From positions 1,312,001-1,376,000 of the forward strand of contig JAWNZC010000368.1 of the NCBI GenBank assembly GCA_035771165.1: 64,000 nucleotides of DNA, given 5' to 3'. This document shows, piece by piece, positions 1 through 11,637 of this stretch. The notes below the pieces were generated by a model. It made no database searches, was not told the DNA's origin, and saw nothing but the letters and a program-made list of their open reading frames with translations. Position 1 is the first letter of the stretch; each line of letters begins with the position of its first letter. Position numbers and translations under genes: made by a program. The DNA comes from Paragorgia papillata (lineage: Eukaryota > Cnidaria > Anthozoa > Scleralcyonacea > Coralliidae).

Positions 1-82
1 TTAAAAACAAATAAATCAACTTGCGGCGTCAGTTCAAAGAAACCTGTCAAAATGACGCCACAAGTTGATTGATTTGTTTTTA
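1..82. repeat. Small palindrome at the window edge
   Basis: The first 29 bases and bases 53-82 are inverted copies of each other (TTAAAAACAAAT near the start, ATTTGTTTTTAA at the end), with the GGCGTC/GACGCC pair inside. Both ends carry TTAA. It may be a tiny MITE or the end of a larger foldback cut by the window edge. No coding content is seen. Confidence 0.5.
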
Positions 83-174
83 AACGTTAAACGTTTTCTG
101 GTGAAACGTGCAACTTTCAAACGTAAACAAACATGAAAAAAATCGCTTGCAAATGGCAGTAAGGATTGAACCTT

Positions 175-418
175 AGAATTCAATGATTCAATCTTAGGCT
201 TCAGTGATTCAATCTTAGGATTCAATTATTCAATCCTAGGATTCAATGATTCAATCTTAGGATTCAATAAGAAAGATAAGAAGATAAGGAAGATAAGGGG
301 AAGATAAGGAGAAGATAAGGAAGATAAGGAGAAAATAAGAAAGATAAGGGGAAGGTAAGGAAGATAAGAGGAAGATAAGGGAAAGATAAGAAAGATAGAT
401 AGATAGATAGATAGAAAA
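175..418. repeat. Degenerate satellite: GATTCAAT units then AGATAAGG units
   Basis: Bases 175-265 repeat variants of GATTCAATCTTAGGATTCAAT. Bases 265-395 repeat AAGATAAGGAG-type units, and a short (GATA)n run follows up to the LINE tail at about 418. The (GATA)n is on the 3' side of the minus-strand LINE and is probably its microsatellite tail. No protein is supported; the open frames are repeat artefacts. Confidence 0.7.
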
Positions 419-1735
419 ACTTTATTTAAACACGCTGACCCCGTCAACCGAAGCTGATTTCCACAAGGGGCGTGTACAAAAGAAGTATACAGATATAGAA
501 TTTAAAAGCTATTTACAAAAATATATAAGATATATAGTATTAAATGAACTAACTTAATTAACAAAGACTACTTGAAATGTTCCGAAGTTTGTAGTTTGTC
601 ATCTCACCTTTATATGTGAAAAGATTAGTGAGTGACTTAGGACCCATTTTATTTAATAATTTGTACATGATTTTTGCTTTAGCTTTCTTTCTTTCTGCTT
701 TAAGTGGCTTCCAGCCCAATGCTTGCAGAGCAACAGAGTGATCTGTGTCATTGCTCATATTCATGATAATTCGAGCAGCTCTATTTTGTAGTTTTTGGAG
801 TCTTTTTGATTGTGTTTAATTTATTTTTTTTAATTTTAATTTTAATGAGTTTGTCACAGTATTATACAATTATACAATAAATGATTACAATGATAAATAC
901 AAATAACTAACAAGATACAAGCAAAAAAACCCAAAAAAAAACAACCCCCAAAAAACAACAACAAAAAAACCCCCAAAAAACCCCACTGAATGTGACAGGA
1001 GAAAGGAACAGGACTCACGTCCCAATTGACACCCAACCCCTTAACAAACACATCCCATACTTCACAGCAGTAATCGAAGTATGGGCGAACAATTGCATTA
1101 TAAACAGAAAGAAGTGTTTGCTTATCAGCAACTTCTTTTAGACGTCGAAGAGCCGAGATTCCGGATGTTATTTTCTTGCAAATATTCTTAGTGTTACTCT
1201 TCCAAGATAAATGCTGGTCAATTGTCACTCCAAGAGTTTTGGATTCATAAACTTGTTCAACTGATTCGTTTTCAATTTTAACATTTAGTTGCAAATTTGA
1301 AATACTTTTAATGAGTTGTTTTGAACCAATTAACATAAACTCAGTCTTAGCTACGTTTAGGCTACGTTTATTGGCGATTAACCATTTTCTAAGATTTTCC
1401 AAATCAGAATTCACTTCAGGTTAGTGTCGTCAGCAAACATCCTAGGTTTTTTTTTATATAGGTTTGTAATAATGGCTTTTCTTTTTAGTCTGTCCCTTGT
1501 GTTTATAAGTTCCTTTATAGCACTTGTAATCCAAGGAACTTTTTTTGTTCTAATCTTTTTGTGTTGAAGTCGTGCATGTTTATCTAAGACCTCTAAGAAT
1601 AATTTCTTCCAAATTTCCCACATAGCGTTTGGATCTTCAGCGAAAAAATACACATTTTCCCAGGGTTGTCGCATCGCATCCTCAACAAATTTTTGATGAT
1701 CAAATTTTTTCATATTTCTAATCATATTTCTAATA
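400..1735 (-). mobile_element. Non-LTR retrotransposon (LINE) 3' part, internally deleted
   Basis: On the minus strand, 1725-1415 encodes the linker before a reverse transcriptase (WKKLFLEVLDKHA, then KVPWITSAIKELI and RDRLKRKA, typical of the endonuclease-RT linker of LINEs). It then jumps straight to RMFADDTNL, so the body of the RT before the FADD catalytic motif is missing. From 1410 down to 1070 the RT thumb continues (LGVTIDQHLSWKSN, then YNAIVRPYFDYCCEVWD). A further C-terminal block lies at 764-558 (ALGWKPLKAERKKAK). Between them, 790-1060 holds a purine- and C-homopolymer-rich stretch that looks like an insertion. The 3' end at about 430 carries AATAAAG followed by a (CTAT)n tail. 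The copy is dead. The clade (L2/CR1/Jockey-like) is not resolved. Confidence 0.85.
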
Positions 1736-1739
1736 TTTC

Positions 1740-2081
1740 CCGAAATCTTAAGTTCTTCTCAAGACTTCTCGATTTCTTCACTTATTTTATAAACTAGGGT
1801 TAACTTAGCAATAATTCTGTGGTGACTTAGTTCGATCTGTTTGAATATTTAGGTTCCAAGTGTCTTAATATATTCATATTGCTTCGTTGAACGTTGTTAA
1901 GCGTTTTAAGGCTAAAAATGGTGACGTCATGGGTGGAGCTCCACCCGCGCCATAACCCCTCTTCCCTATACTACTAAACTATGTCTGATTCTTCACCTGG
2001 CTGTGTTGGAAATCTATTTGTTAATTACATGTCATTTAAACATTTGATTTGCATTGACATCAATATTGTTGTACTTTTTAG
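1740..2081. other. Non-coding stretch, nothing recognised
   Basis: No domain, repeat array or TIR pair is visible. The 3' end is a normal-looking polypyrimidine tract ending GTACTTTTTAG, the acceptor of the exon at 2082. Confidence 0.5.
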
Positions 2082-2147
2082 AGGAAAATGGTGGTAAGGA
2101 TGGTGATGTTGCTCAGTATATAAGGGTAAAGTTGCAGGAAAGACAAG
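2082..2147 (+). CDS. Small phase-1 exon of a long host gene (acidic/lysine-rich)
   Basis: The acceptor is TACTTTTTAG and the donor is CAAG|GTAATA. The exon is 66 bases; reading from the third base gives ENGGKDGDVAQYIRVKLQER plus Q. It begins and ends in phase 1, like the other candidate exons of this strand (8589, 31569, 32922, 35066, 43434, 48054, 60765). No domain is recognised; the composition is charged and probably disordered or a short helix. An internal GGGTAAAG could serve as an earlier donor. It is called on splice signals, frame, and the paralogous block following it (2397-3610), which is repeated after the exon at 31569. There is no transcript evidence, so the gene it belongs to and its place in it are inference. 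Confidence 0.5.
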
Positions 2148-2396
2148 GTAATACTAGATATTAATAATTACAGATAGGTCACTCACTGCATTTCAAAGTG
2201 ACCCTGACTCTACTATTTTGAAATTTAGTAATACATGTTGATATTGACATTGTTGTCAAACATTTTGACGAAAAGTTAAAAAGTGACAGATTGCTAGTGG
2301 TAATATGTGTTAGCAAGAGAGCATAAAGGTTAGAGAAGGAATGTCTTAATACCTTCAGGGGTGTCTCCAATCTAAACGACATAGTGCGTCCTCATT

Positions 2397-3610
2397 ACAG
2401 ACCTTACGATGCTAGGTGGACGACGGCGGTTAAAAACCAACACAAATTTTATAATTAAATAAAGTCACGGCTGACTGATTATTATATTTGATATTTGAAG
2501 CTAGTTTAAAGTGTCACTATGATGAAAAAATCGTCAGTCTTTTTGTTTTATCTTATCACAAAGTACATTTAAAATGAGGGTGAACGGCATTTGTGGTTTG
2601 TCAATATCTCATCTCGTTCAAGAGATATTCACGTTTTGGAAATATGCAAATTTATGGCTGATGACGTCATTTACTCCAAACGAGCGAACTGAAAATCGTA
2701 AAATAAGGAATATCTCTGGAAATAAACAATAGAACGCGCTTAAACTTTGTATGCTTATAGTATCCAATAAAATACACTGTGGAATTTTTTGTGGAATTTT
2801 AGTGATTGCCATGGTAAGCGCATGCTCTAGGTTACTCTAAACCTTAAAAAGGGAATTATCATTTTTGCCTCATTGTTTAAAAATAGAAAGATTTAAACGT
2901 TTGAATTACAATGCCCACATAAGCCCTAATCTTCACTTTTATTCGCTGGAGTAAACGCTACTTGATTGCTGATAAATAAGCAAATTTAATTTTATCATTG
3001 GAGGGGGCCAGGAACCAGCAGTTTCCACGAAAACAACTAAAGTTCCACAGTAAAACGTATTTTATTAAATACTATAAGCATGCAAAATTTGAGCACTTTC
3101 TATTGTTTATTTCTAGAGATATTCCTAATTTTACGATTTTCATTTCGCTCGTTTGGAGAAAATGACGTCATCAACCATATAATTTGCATATTTCCAAAAC
3201 GTGAATATCTCTTGAACGAGATGAGATATTGACAAACCACAAACGCCGTTCATCTTCATTGTAAATGTACTTTATGATAAGACCAAAAAAATATTGACGA
3301 TTTTTCATCACAGTGACACTTTAATGACTTTCAAAACGCCCCCAGTATTGCTAAAATGATTGTAGTGTCCGTATTGAAGTCAATCTCAAGCAACTGCTCT
3401 CATCTTTTGGCGAGTTGACGTCGTCCTGTAGACGTGAAAATGCTCTATTCTAAGTGGCGTTGTATAAAGAGCAAGGACGGTGTTGAGATTACTCTAGGGA
3501 AGAAAAATTATTCATTCTCTTTGTTTTTCAACTAGAATTCTTTTGTTTAAAAGACGTCGTCGTTGAAGTTGCCCGGCTTGTATTTCGTAAGGCCATTATC
3601 ACGTCGAAGA
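2397..3610. repeat. Intron block duplicated at 31933-32310
   Basis: Apart from the MITE at 2510-3320, this stretch aligns base for base over most of its length with 31933-32310. Shared landmarks are CCTTACGATGCTA, TGCTAAAATGATTGTAGTG, CTCAAGCAACTG, GACGTGAAAATGCTCT, GTGGCGTTGTATAAAGAG and AAAAGACGTCGTCGTTGAAG. It follows the exon at 2082, as the copy follows the exon at 31569. This supports an ancient duplication of an exon plus its downstream intron. Confidence 0.85.
2510..3320. mobile_element. TTAA-flanked foldback MITE (Kolobok/piggyBac type)
   Basis: TTAA stands at 2506-2509 and 3321-3324. The termini are AGTGTCACTATGATG and its inverse CATCACAGTGACACT. The arms are long (about 300 bases each, sharing TCAATATCTCATCTCGTTC and its complement), with a short unique centre near 2850-3020. 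The paralogous intron at 32037-32040 has a single TTAA and no insert, giving a true empty site. There is no coding capacity, so the element was moved by another element's transposase. The termini AGTGYC resemble those of the THAP-bearing elements at 13806 and 26730. Confidence 0.85.
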
Positions 3611-3950
3611 TACCTTAACCCCCATCAAATTAAAGCTTGTATAATTTTCTGTTTTATTGAATGAAAGATTTTCCACGATCCCTCTAGCCTCCCCCGCAGT
3701 CGGAGCACAACATTCCATTCCAAGTGATGGACCAATCAGCTGCAATTTTCCAAAATCTGGAAAGCTGATCTTCATCTTGCTTAGACAGCTCAGTGAGTGA
3801 CCTTGCTATGCCTTCAGTCCCAATCTTTTTATCATTACTCAGACTTCTAATATCTGGAAACTGGCGTACCTCTGATCGTTGATAACTCGTTACGTCGCGT
3901 TGTCGTTATAGACGACTCTATTATTTTAGCTTGAGTGGGCAGAGCGTTAG
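3325..3950. other. Intron sequence, nothing further recognised
   Basis: Up to about 3610 this is the duplicated intron block. From 3610 to 3950 no motif or domain is seen, until the outer arm of the foldback at 3951. Confidence 0.4.
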
Positions 3951-5552
3951 GCTCGATTCCAGTCGTTGTGTGAGCCCGCGTTCCTTCGCCCCCACACACC
4001 GGCTGGATCAATGGTCGACACAATTTGTCCATGACGTCACACGCGCCTTTTTAGTTCATTAGTATTCATGCGAATCTCCTTCATAATGGCGCGACATTTT
4101 AGGCGTCAGCCATGAACATTTAAACCATAGATTCAGTCGGTCAACAATGATCAGCACGTACTAGTAACGTCAAAAACATGTAACAGACAAACAAACACGC
4201 GTGCTTCTTAATTGAACCAGCTTACCAGAGTCGTGGTGTACCTAAGACCTGCATGCGGTGAAAGCGACAAGCGAGGAGTCCCAAGCGACGTGATCTAGAT
4301 AGAGATTTCGATCAAAACATTATTACGTTTTGTGGCGTGATCAAGAAAGTTCTGCCAGTGAGAAAAAGCCAACATTTGTTTAATTTGTTTTAATGTTGCG
4401 TAGCGCGAGGTGTGGCGTGTTGTGGTTTGGTTTAAGTTCGATTTGACAGATTACAGAACATCGTCCAAGAAGGTCAAGAAGCAAATACTTGTGACTGCAG
4501 TGCATTTGTATGTTTGATGTTTGTATCTTACAAACAACACTCAAATCGTTGCCCTGATCTTTAGTAAATTCATCATTCAGTTTTAATACGGGTTTCCAGT
4601 GCTCGAAACCGAAATTAGTCTTGTAAACAAATCCGTCTCGAATAAATAATTGCCAATTTCACAATAAATAAAAATACAAGTTGCTTTATTACTCCTTCAG
4701 TATGTGAAATATATTAAGTTCAGATTTTTTGTTGATAAAATATGATGACAAAAATGATACGCGTCAGTTTGGTAGACATGGGACAGCCTGACGGTGTATC
4801 AAGTTAGGTATCAACATCGAATAGGTGGAAGTTGTTAACATCGAACTTACAAATCTAGTTTACGCAAAGAAGATTTTGATCAGTTAATCGAAAAAATTAT
4901 TACGTTCTCACTGTAGCGTGGTCACAGGTATTTCGTTTCTTGGATAAATTCTGTATTTGTTTAATAAGTCGAATTTAGAGTAAACCAAACAACACGCTAC
5001 ACCTCGCGCTACACAAATATATCGAAGAAACTAAAACATACGTTGGCTTTTTATGTCTAATATCTTACCCCTATTGTCGCTGGCAGAGCTTTGTCGATCA
5101 CGCCACAAGTCGTTTGTTGCTACGGTATGAAATATTTTGATCGAGATCTCAGATCTGGTGCTCTATCTGCAATTTTAATATACTCAGTCGGCAGATATAC
5201 TGACCGAGTTGGTAACTTATAACCAAGACATACAGCTCTTTCCAAAAGATCGAAGGCTCTTTACCTAGTTACTCCCTGAGAATCTGACAGATTCTCAATA
5301 ATAAATATCGCTTTTATAATAATTATATCTAATAGCTTTTCTTTGAAGTCTGGAAGCCATGCTTTATTTACTAACATTCGCTATTTTTGTCGAACATTTA
5401 ACATGTGACCGCCTTAAACCAATCACCACGTTACCCTCGAAATCTTGTGGGCTCCTTTTCTATTGGTCGAACCGGACAAAGGACTCGACCATTGATCCAG
5501 CCGGTGTGTGGGGGCGAAGGAACGCGGGCTCACACAACGGCTGGAATCGAGC
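3951..5552. mobile_element. Large foldback (inverted-repeat) element
   Basis: The outer arms 3951-4018 and 5485-5552 are near-perfect inverted copies (GCTCGATTCCAG, GAGCCCGCGTTCCTTCGCCC, CACACACCGGCTGGATCAA). Inner matches include 4385-4440 with 4985-5050 (TAGCGCGAGGTGT) and 4295-4320 with 5130-5160 (GATTTCGATCAAAA). No target duplication was resolved because sequence outside the arms (AATTTTTATTCGGCC at about 5576) recurs in direct orientation at 7118. No transposase-like ORF is present. The short open frames are the arms read in both directions. Confidence 0.75.
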
Positions 5553-5562
5553 ATAGCAGAGC

Positions 5563-6779
5563 GTCTATGCCAGAAAATTTTTATTCGGCCGTGCCGTCAG
5601 AGACGTCTCGACAAGCGACACATGAAAGGTTCATCCACACTGTGATGAATTAACACTTTACGTTGCGTTGTTGTCGTTTGAGTTGGACGAATTTATTTAC
5701 GCCATATTATTTTTAATACTCTTACGTTTCGTAAAATAAATTTATTAAGAGAAGGTTTTAATACTATCGTGGCCTATAGAAGTGTTCTTGAACTTCTTTA
5801 TGAAGTTTGTTGAACAACTTCCTGCTTTGAATTTGATTGGTGTCTGACTAATAATCTTACAATACAGACAAAAAGTTTGTCACGTTCGGCAAATCTGTTC
5901 TGATGGCGTTTCGTGTTTGAACTGTGCTTAGGCAAGCTTCGTTGCGCCGCCATTTGTGAAGGGTAACGCGATAGCAATCGCTCTGCAATTCTAATAGATG
6001 TTTCCCCATGCAAATGCGATCGCATTTCTCCCAAACGCGATCAGCCAAACGCCGATCAACAACATCTTCTCTAAAAGTGCTTTATAAGGATAAATTGGTA
6101 TATGCAGTTGAAACCTATAAGTATCTTGGCACCTATTTAGATCAAGCATTGAACATAAACGTACATCTTGACAAGTTATACAGAATTACTTCTACCAAAA
6201 TTAAACTTCTATATATAAAATGAGATCCTCTTTGACAATGACCGCTGCGGAAACAGTTTATAAATCCGTGATTCTGCCTACTGTTGTTTATTGCTCTACC
6301 CCTGTCCTCAAAATATCACACTCGGCCGGAGCAAAGTTGGAACATCTACAACAAAAGGCAATGCGTATTGTTTACGGCAAAGAAAAAAGCTCAACGATTG
6401 TGGTCTGATGTCATTAGCGAACACAAAAAAGTAAAAGGCCTGTATTTTAATTTTCAAGTGTCTACATGGTATTTCAGTACTCGAAATGAAGGAATGTGTT
6501 CAAGTGATGAACCATAATCACAACACACGAAACAGTAAAGTCTCCTTACGTTTGCCTAAAGTAAAAACTCAACTAGGAAAAAAGACATTATGGTTTCAGG
6601 GTCCACCAATTTTTAATGAGGAATTAAAGACATTAAATTCATTTCTCTTATTTAAAACAAAACTCAAACAATTTTATTTAGAAAACTGAAACTTGACTTA
6701 TTTTTTAGGGCTTTTATTTAATATTATTATTATTATTATTTTATTGTTATTATTATTATTGTTGTTGTTGTTGTTGTTG

Positions 6780-6811
<32 letters not shown>

Positions 6812-7270
6812 TATAATTATTATTATTATTATTATTAATATTATTATTATTATTATTATTATTTAATTTAGTCTCTCAGGCTTCAATGTCACCCTGGGGC
6901 TAAAGCCCTTGGGTGACATTGAAGCTTCGGGTCCGTAAAACTCGATGTTTTCCTCGGCGCCAGTCAACAAGTGTATAGTGTAAGTTTTACCCTAATATTA
7001 TAGCATATGGGTGAACGCGATCGCATTTAGGCAAAATTGTGGCGTATGTATGATCTTTCACAAGTCGTCACGTCGCGTTGTTCTAATAGGAGATTTATTA
7101 TTTTACCTTGGGCGCCTATGCCAGACAATTTTATTCGGCCGTGCTGTCAGAGACGTCTCGGAAATCGACACATGAAAGCTTTATCCACACTGCCGATTAA
7201 CACCTTACGTCGCGTTGTTAATTGATAAAGTTGGACAAATTTATAATTTTATGATGGCTTATGCCAGATT
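5563..7270. repeat. Direct repeat pair (5563-5720 and 7106-7270)
   Basis: CTATGCCAGA, TTTATTCGGCCGTGC, GTCAGAGACGTCTCG, CGACACATGAAAG and TTATCCACACTG-type blocks occur in the same order at 5563-5720 and 7106-7270, about 1.54 kb apart. The LINE at about 6070-6866 lies between them. The pair may mark a composite insertion or a tandem duplication of one foldback end. Confidence 0.65.
6070..6866 (+). mobile_element. 5'-truncated LINE with (TTA)n tail
   Basis: On the + strand, ETYKYLGTYLDQALNINVHL, then LYRITSTKIKLLY, VILPTVVYCSTPVL and LEHLQQKAMRIVYG are the RT thumb/C-terminal region of a non-LTR retrotransposon. After frameshifts the C-terminus continues as HNTRNSKVSLRLPKVKTQLG ending KQFYLEN-stop at 6687. 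A (TTATTA)n microsatellite tail with TTG interruptions occupies 6720-6866. At least two frameshifts break the ORF, so it is a dead copy. It differs from the minus-strand LINE at the window start, so at least two LINE lineages are present. Confidence 0.85.
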
Positions 7271-8588
7271 ATTTTTAATGCTCTTGCTAATGCCAGACGA
7301 TTTTATTTGTAAGGGAAAGACGGTCGTTTGTCGCTATTCCGCTAGACAATAAACAACGAACAAAGTAATGTGTTTCAATGAATTAAACTGTGTAATGTCT
7401 TTAACTTTCATGAGTAAATCATGCTTCAGCAAAAAGCAGTTGAATCGTTTTCAATTTTCTTCTATGCATGAAAAATTTGAAATGTCACGAATAGAGTAAT
7501 AAATACTAATAATAGACGGTTAGTCACATTCTCCGACGAGTTATTTTTCCACACCCTGTGCCTGTTATTCGCTGATCTATATTTGGCAAAGTACTGTATT
7601 AATTTCATTGCATCGTCCTACACAAAAGGAACAGAATGTTATGTTCAAACAAGCAGGCGTTTGATTGGGGATGATTGTTGTAAAGGGATGATTGTTGTAA
7701 AGACAGGTCCTATACAAAACCTAGTTGTCTTGTCGGAAAACAATATTGTTGACTTTATTCGAGCTTATTAAACAGCCAATCAAAAGGCATCACGCATACT
7801 CGATTATTTTACTTTCCTTGACAGAAGGTAAGCCTTCTCAATCGTTTCCTTCCATGTACATCTTACTGAAAACATTTTACCCCCCGGCCATTTTGTTTTT
7901 TTTTTCTATATTAGTGCCAGTCCCTTCTCTTCAACCTGCGCGCGCAAAGAACTCTTGTTTGCAGCGCGGAATATTTTTGTTTGTGGTGTGCTTAAATTTT
8001 TGTTTGGTTTGCAGGTTTTTTGTTTAAAACGTTTGTTTGCAAAATATTATATGGAGAATGGTAACACAAATTTATGTTTGCAGTGTTCATTTTGTTTGCA
8101 ATGCTGTTCCTTCTGGTCCACCCTAAAAAATCAGTTTTGTATAAATGAAAGTGATTTTGGCAACAACATCGCCGGATTAATCGCCTGTTCACTAACTATG
8201 ACGGCAGCTGTCGTAGTTGCTGCGGTGTGTAGTTAATAGTTGTACACACAGCTAGTGCTATAAATAATAGGAATGTCGTTGTATAAGTTTGCAGTATTAC
8301 TTAAATCTCCCTGCCTCTTCTGTTATCTCGAAAATCTGAGTTTAACTTTTTTGGTCTCCAATAACCGGGATCAGATTTACGTAATATATACTGCAAGGTT
8401 TTGGGGGAAGATATATTTTTAGAGCGGTTATAGAGTAGTGTGTCTTGTATAACAATTAGTTAGATAAATATGCATGATTTAGGGGGTGTTTACATCAGGC
8501 AGGCCTAAGGTGGCATTACATGTCCAGTATAGACGCAGTTTTGTAAAGCTACAAAGATTTATTGTTCTGTCTTTTCTTTATTTACCAG
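7270..8588. other. Non-coding stretch before the exon at 8589
   Basis: No domain is seen. 7955-8110 is enriched in TTTGTTTGC-type direct repeats (GTTTGCAGCGCGG, GTTTGCAAAATA, GTTTGCAGTG, GTTTGCAATG), a loose tandem array. The last 60 bases resemble the sequence just upstream of the exon at 32922 (TACAAAGATTTATTGTT). Confidence 0.45.
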
Positions 8589-8645
8589 AGAGTAGGTCCA
8601 GGAAGAGATTGAATCCTGATGATAAACCTCGCGACGAAGAGAAAA
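8589..8645 (+). CDS. Small phase-1 exon, paralogue of the exon at 32922
   Basis: The acceptor is CTTTATTTACCAG and the donor is GAAAA|GTAAGC. The 57-base exon reads SRSRKRLNPDDKPRDEEK, very basic then acidic, probably disordered and nuclear-signal-like. The phase is 1-1. Both flanks match those of the exon at 32922: upstream CTACAAAGATTTATTGTT against TTACAAAGATTTATTGTT, and downstream AAAAGTAAGCATTCTT in both. The exons themselves have diverged more than the introns next to them. Function is unknown. Confidence rests on splice sites, phase and the duplicated context. Confidence 0.55.
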
Positions 8646-9240
8646 GTAAGCATTCTTATTTAGTTAAATTAATTTATTGATTTAAAAGATTTATTGTTGT
8701 TTTGTCTTTACTTTATTACATACAAAAACTCAGTATCTCTTTTTAGCATTTTTAAATTTTAGATTTGCAGTTGAACAATAGCTTTCTTTTTGCTTAATTA
8801 CAACTAAATTTCAATAAACTAATACTTCGGGTAGAGCGAGACACTCTAAATTTCAAAAAATTTCAGATGAGGGGGGGGGGGGGCGGTATGCCCAATGACG
8901 CCATATTGAAGAGTCCCTCTTAGTGAAAGCCATCCCTTTAAAAAATCCTGCGACGGCTGCTGCATCCTCAGACTCTGGAGTCAAGCAGAGTCGAGTCGTA
9001 AAGCTCCTTAACATTGCTGGAAGTTGTAAAGATATACTATGACAATGTTAAATAACGACTTTTAATGATATAATATAAATAACAAGCTGTGTAAAATACA
9101 ACATGTGTCCGGTCTCTCGACATACGATGACATAATCGCGTCAAAAACGTCAACGATATTGCTGTTCAAATATCAGTTTGTTTACGTAATCGGTTAACCA
9201 TGTGCGTCTACGAGGCAGTCTCATCGATACATCTTCTCGA
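8646..9240. other. Intron, nothing recognised
   Basis: There is a poly-G run at 8874-8884 and otherwise no repeat or domain. The 63-bp minisatellite starts at about 9240. Confidence 0.4.
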
Positions 9241-9644
9241 TACTCTTCTCTGTGGTGAAGGGTGGCACAGGGTCATACACACAGTCTGCATTACGTCTTA
9301 CGTCTTCTCTTGAAGAAACATCTGTGGCATCATACATTCATCCACAGGTTACGGTCTGTCTTCTCTATCTTGAAGAACATCTGTGGCATAGGGTTCATCC
9401 ACAGGTACGGTCTGGCGTTACATCTTCTCTATCTTGAAGAACATCTGTGGCATAGGGTTCATCCACAGGTACGGTCGGCATTACGTCTTCTCTATCTTGA
9501 AGAACATCTGTGGCACAGGGTTCATTCACAGTTACGGTCTGCGTTACGTCTTCTCTATCGTGAAGGACATCTGTGGCACAGGGTTCATCCACAGTTATAC
9601 GGTCTGCGTTACGTCCTCTCTATCTTGAAGAACATCTGTGGCAC

Positions 9645-11637
9645 CAACCTCGTTCCCAGGGCCCTTATCTCCGCTCCCCGCTCGCTGCGAAAAGTACCCT
9701 GGCGTGGGCTGGTCACGTGTCGCTGAACAAAAAATATCATTGTGGGAGGGGTCCTATTAATGTGCTCATTGTTATGCTCGACCAGACGCCATGTTGAAGT
9801 CTTCGAAGTGTTATACTTTCCTTTCGTGTTTTAATTTTGCTATTATAAATAGTCCATACTTCAATATGACCAAGGTCTTTTGGCGTACAGGCGATGTTTA
9901 GTGAGGCATTGCTGGCAGTAGTATCATGGGAAATGTTGCTCTAAACGCGTGAGAAAGATGCCATTAATATGTTATCGTTAACCTCATTCCATGGCCAGGG
10001 CCTTACTGCGATTTTCGGTTGAGCTTGGAGATAGATTGTTTTATTTAGAAGTTTGATCATTGAAACTCACAAGTTGCCAAGGGAAATTCGAAACGTTGTC
10101 ATGTGAGAATTTAAATGTTGTCATGGGCAAATTTAAAAGTTTGGGCAACGCCTTAATTTATATTGGTCGAAATGCGCAAACATTCAAATTTCCCATGGGA
10201 ACGTGTCAAATGGTTAAACGATCAAACTTTTCAATAAAACTTCCAGTCTCCAAGCTCAACTGAAAATCGCAGTATCTCCGCTGCGTGGGAACGAGGTTTT
10301 TAAAGACATAAGTTAGGTTATTCTAATTGGATTAGTTATAGTTAGAATACCTAATCGCTTCCAGTTCGACAGCAAAAGAGTTTCTGTCAGTGCTTCGCAT
10401 TTATCGCGAAGAAATCAATATATGCCTTCTCGACTTCTTGTCAATTTCACACTCATCTAGTCAAAAAGAGAACTCGCACAACTGAATTACACAGAATGTT
10501 TACCGCATTTTAATAAATGTAATCACTTTATGAAGTGACACAAGAATAGTGTATACATATAGACATTCAAAATTGAAGTATGGTTGTTGTTTCAAATCTT
10601 TCAATGGTGAATCAATTGAGGGGCAGCCAAGACTGCGCAGTGTTTTGTATATAAATATAACAAAGCAAATGTGATGAATATATTGTCGGGAGTTTATTAA
10701 AGTCAACATCCTCAGCCTGTTCAAAATGTCAGGATTTCTATGTTAAAATCTCGACAGTTCACATGCACCTTTTCGTTTTGTTGTACATTTGAAATAATGT
10801 TGTATTAGGCAGTGATTGAACATTTACTGTTAAAAACAACAGTCCTTAATCAACTTCAAAAAATATAATTTTAGGTTAATCAGCTCAAAATAGGAATGCT
10901 ATTTATAACAGTTCATCTCCATCGAAAACGTTCATCTTTTCAACTGATTCGAGAAGCACAAACGATTGTAGTTTTTGCATGATGTTTATATTATATATTT
11001 CATTTGGATTGAAACAGTTATTTTAAAACTAACCGGTGAAATCGAAGACGACGAGGCGGCATCAGTTTCAAAGTTCAAAGCCATTCTTGTCGAAGTTGTT
11101 GTGCGCCGTGTTTTTGATTGAGGCAAAAATGCAGACGGCGACATGTCGATGCACCTTTTAGCGCGTTTTTTCCCCCTCTGGATTAGTAAGTTTTGTGTGT
11201 CAGCAATGACTTCAAATTTGACGTGTTCTTTTGCTCTTCTTTCGCACGGACGAAAGATGCGATGAGGTAGCGCTTTGTCTCGCAGAAGCACGTTGCCGTG
11301 AACATTTTCTACTTCTTTTAAAATAAAAGCATTAGCTGGTCTAAACAAATTCTTGCAGTGTTTAGCGTCCCCGACGGATCCACAGAGTCGACAGGAGGAA
11401 AGGTCAATTCCATCAAGGACAGGGTAAAGCTTCTTCGGAGTGCTGGAAGTCGCCATGTACATTCCAAGCCGGCCAGGTGCCAACAGGTGCAACCATGACA
11501 AATTAAACGCTACCATCCCCTCCCATTAAATTATCTTTTGCTATCACCCAGAATCTGGGTGACACGTGACCAGCCCATTCCAGGGTACCTTTCGCAGCGA
11601 GCGGGGAGCGGAGATAAGGGCCCTGGGAACGAGGTTG
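9645..11637. mobile_element. TIR transposon with 9-bp target duplication (MULE-like), carrying a ZAD-like ORF
   Basis: The termini CAACCTCGTTCCCAGGGCCC and its inverse extend about 60 bases. The element is flanked by the direct repeat CTGTGGCAC at 9636-9644 and 11638-11646. The minisatellite unit normally contains one copy of that word, so it was duplicated on insertion. The same TIR family with CTCGTACCCAGGG ends, also with 9-base duplications, occurs at 43670-44893 and 58479-60073. The length is 1993 bases. The only coding content is the minus-strand zinc-finger-like ORF at 10986-11516. No transposase is seen. The MULE label is inferred from the 9-bp duplication alone. Confidence 0.8.
10986..11516 (-). 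pseudogene. ZAD/THAP-like cysteine-rich protein fragment in a transposon
   Basis: The minus-strand ORF runs KLYPVLDGIDLSSCRLCGSV, then KHCKNLF, and later PHRIFRPCERRAKEH, followed by a basic tail (KKRAKRCIDMSP) and a Ser/Thr/Arg-rich end. The CxxC at the start and the second CxxC-like site with CERR look like a ZAD-type zinc-coordinating domain of about 80 residues. The first cysteine of the second pair appears replaced by Phe (RIFRPC), so metal binding may be lost. I recall similar domains in repeat-borne proteins of corals, but no search was possible. It lies wholly inside the TIR element 9645-11637, so it is probably a transposon accessory protein or a captured exon. Confidence 0.5.

Noticed and set aside
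3847..5653. Protein LIQPVCGGEGTRAHTT on both strands
   Set aside because: It is the outer arm of a foldback read in each direction; no further coding features.
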